From positions 1 to 21,852 of the forward strand of contig LSSL01002336.1 of the NCBI GenBank assembly GCA_001953115.1: 21,852 nt of DNA, read 5' to 3'. A model generated the notes under the pieces. That model searched no databases and had not been told where the DNA came from. It saw only the letters and a program-made list of their open reading frames with translations. Shown here piece by piece: positions 21,399-21,852 of this stretch. Position 1 is the stretch's first letter; the number at the start of each line of letters is the position of its first letter. The translations under genes were made by a program, and so were the position numbers. Source of the stretch: Smittium mucronatum. Its lineage: Eukaryota; Kickxellomycota; Harpellomycetes; Harpellales; Legeriomycetaceae.

Positions 21399-21420
21399 AG
21401 TGTACTTTTTGAAGTACACT
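21399..21420. repeat. Perfect 9-bp-stem hairpin
   Basis: AGTGTACTT (21399-21407) and AAGTACACT (21412-21420) are exact complements around the loop TTTG. It lies five bases after the preceding inverted repeat. It could be a transcript structure or a cruciform; no terminator role can be claimed. Confidence 0.9.
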
Positions 21421-21437
21421 AGACTAAAACTTCACGC

Positions 21438-21523
21438 AGCGTTGTACTATTTTTGGTTGGAAGTAGTGGAGACAGCGCACAGCGTTGCACTATTCTTGGT
21501 TGGGAGTAGTGGAGATAGCGCAC
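21438..21523. repeat. 43-bp tandem duplication
   Basis: Two head-to-tail 43-bp units (21438-21480 and 21481-21523) start AGCGTTG and end AGCGCAC. They differ at four positions, all transitions. A third copy begins (AGCGATTCGG at 21524) and then diverges. The unit is not a multiple of three, so it would shift a reading frame. Subrepeats of this type occur in LTRs and other regulatory ends of elements. Confidence 0.95.
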
Positions 21524-21841
21524 AGCGATTCGGAGGACAGCAATTCCAGAGGAGGACCATCTAGAAATAGGAGGAACCGATCGTTTAGCACAGCTGAGAC
21601 ATAGTCTAGTGCACAAGTCCAGCGCTCGACAGTCAGACGGATCTCAGCGTCTAACGGCTATTTGTAGGAGAGCCATGTCGATCAATCCCACGTTTGGGTA
21701 GGAGCCTAATTTTATTAATCCTGTTAGAAGTAGGCTCTGACTAGGAGCTCAATAGCTTCAATGGACAACAGTTCATTGACAAAGAGCTTAATTATTGACT
21801 GCAAGCAACCTCAGTCATCCATCGTACTTGAAGCAATGCCA

Positions 21842-21852
21842 GGGGGGGGGGG
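21842..21852. repeat. Terminal poly-G run
   Basis: Eleven consecutive G end the window. A homopolymer at an exact end is more likely a sequencing or assembly stop, or the start of a longer tract, than a biological terminus. Confidence 0.95.

Larger units (their letters stand above)
21325..21852. other. GC-richer island, possible LTR or other element end
   Basis: From about 21325 the composition shifts sharply from very AT-rich to about half G+C by eye, and T and A runs vanish. The sequence has strong hairpins and a tandem duplication but no convincing protein; the overlapping open frames of about 60 codons on both strands are chance products of richer composition. A TGTTAACAG at 21340 could be the TG end of a long terminal repeat, and LTR-sized sequence follows, but no primer-binding site or gag-pol is visible before the window ends. 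rRNA is unlikely because no conserved rRNA stretch was recognised. Its identity is open. Confidence 0.6.

Noticed and set aside
21376..21616. Overlapping open frames on both strands in the GC-rich island.
   Set aside because: Their products follow the 43-bp duplication and have no family signature; higher GC alone lengthens open frames.
21325..21841. Fragment of ribosomal RNA because of the GC content.
   Set aside because: No conserved SSU, LSU or 5S stretch was recognised, and the tandem duplication is not expected in rRNA.

Overview
The window is about four-fifths or more A+T by eye and has the gene-free, transposon-littered look of an expanded eukaryotic intergenic region. I found no intact protein-coding gene, no rRNA and no tRNA. 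The best guess for the source is a gene-sparse, AT-rich microsporidian or a similar AT-rich protist. This rests on composition and on the mix of broken DNA-transposon genes (Tc1/mariner-type, a Mutator-like element with a SWIM finger, and a third transposon-type protein), so it is inference. The sequence opens with a pure (TATAA)n tract and closes with a run of G. Those are two common reasons for an assembly to stop, so the window may be a whole contig.

Layout. 1-153 is the pentanucleotide satellite. 154-6676 is AT-rich DNA with simple repeats, small palindromes, an isolated G-quadruplex motif at 3749-3766 and one unexplained short open frame (4518-4766). 6677-8806 is the best defined object: a 2,130-bp Tc1/mariner-superfamily element with TA on both sides, 214-bp terminal inverted repeats differing at about 3 positions, and a broken minus-strand DD34E transposase. 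Its inverted repeats contain about seven degenerate 22-bp units in register. 8807-12538 is mostly featureless, with two weak transposase-like fragments (around 10638-10688 minus and 11972-12046 plus). 12539-12892 is a 36-bp C-rich, G-poor minisatellite.

13878-15718 (minus) is a decayed gene of about 610 codons from a transposon-type protein family, carrying D-GPNFRS and YH-KSIVDG-FG blocks. 16161-17965 is a diverged long inverted repeat (arms of about 340 bp, spacer of about 1.1 kb). Directly after it, 18021-19925 (plus) is a decayed Mutator-like transposase: FLYWCH-like H-x-H remnant, MULE core, SWIM finger, AT-hook tail. 19926-21325 is empty AT-rich DNA. From about 21325 the composition changes abruptly to roughly balanced GC with strong hairpins and a 43-bp tandem duplication; this may be the start of an LTR or another recently arrived element that runs off the window.

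The genes do not form a pathway. The region is a graveyard of at least three cut-and-paste DNA transposons. The points most worth checking are the 22-bp array inside the Tc1-type inverted repeats, the long inverted repeat next to the MULE, the minisatellite, and the GC island at the right end.
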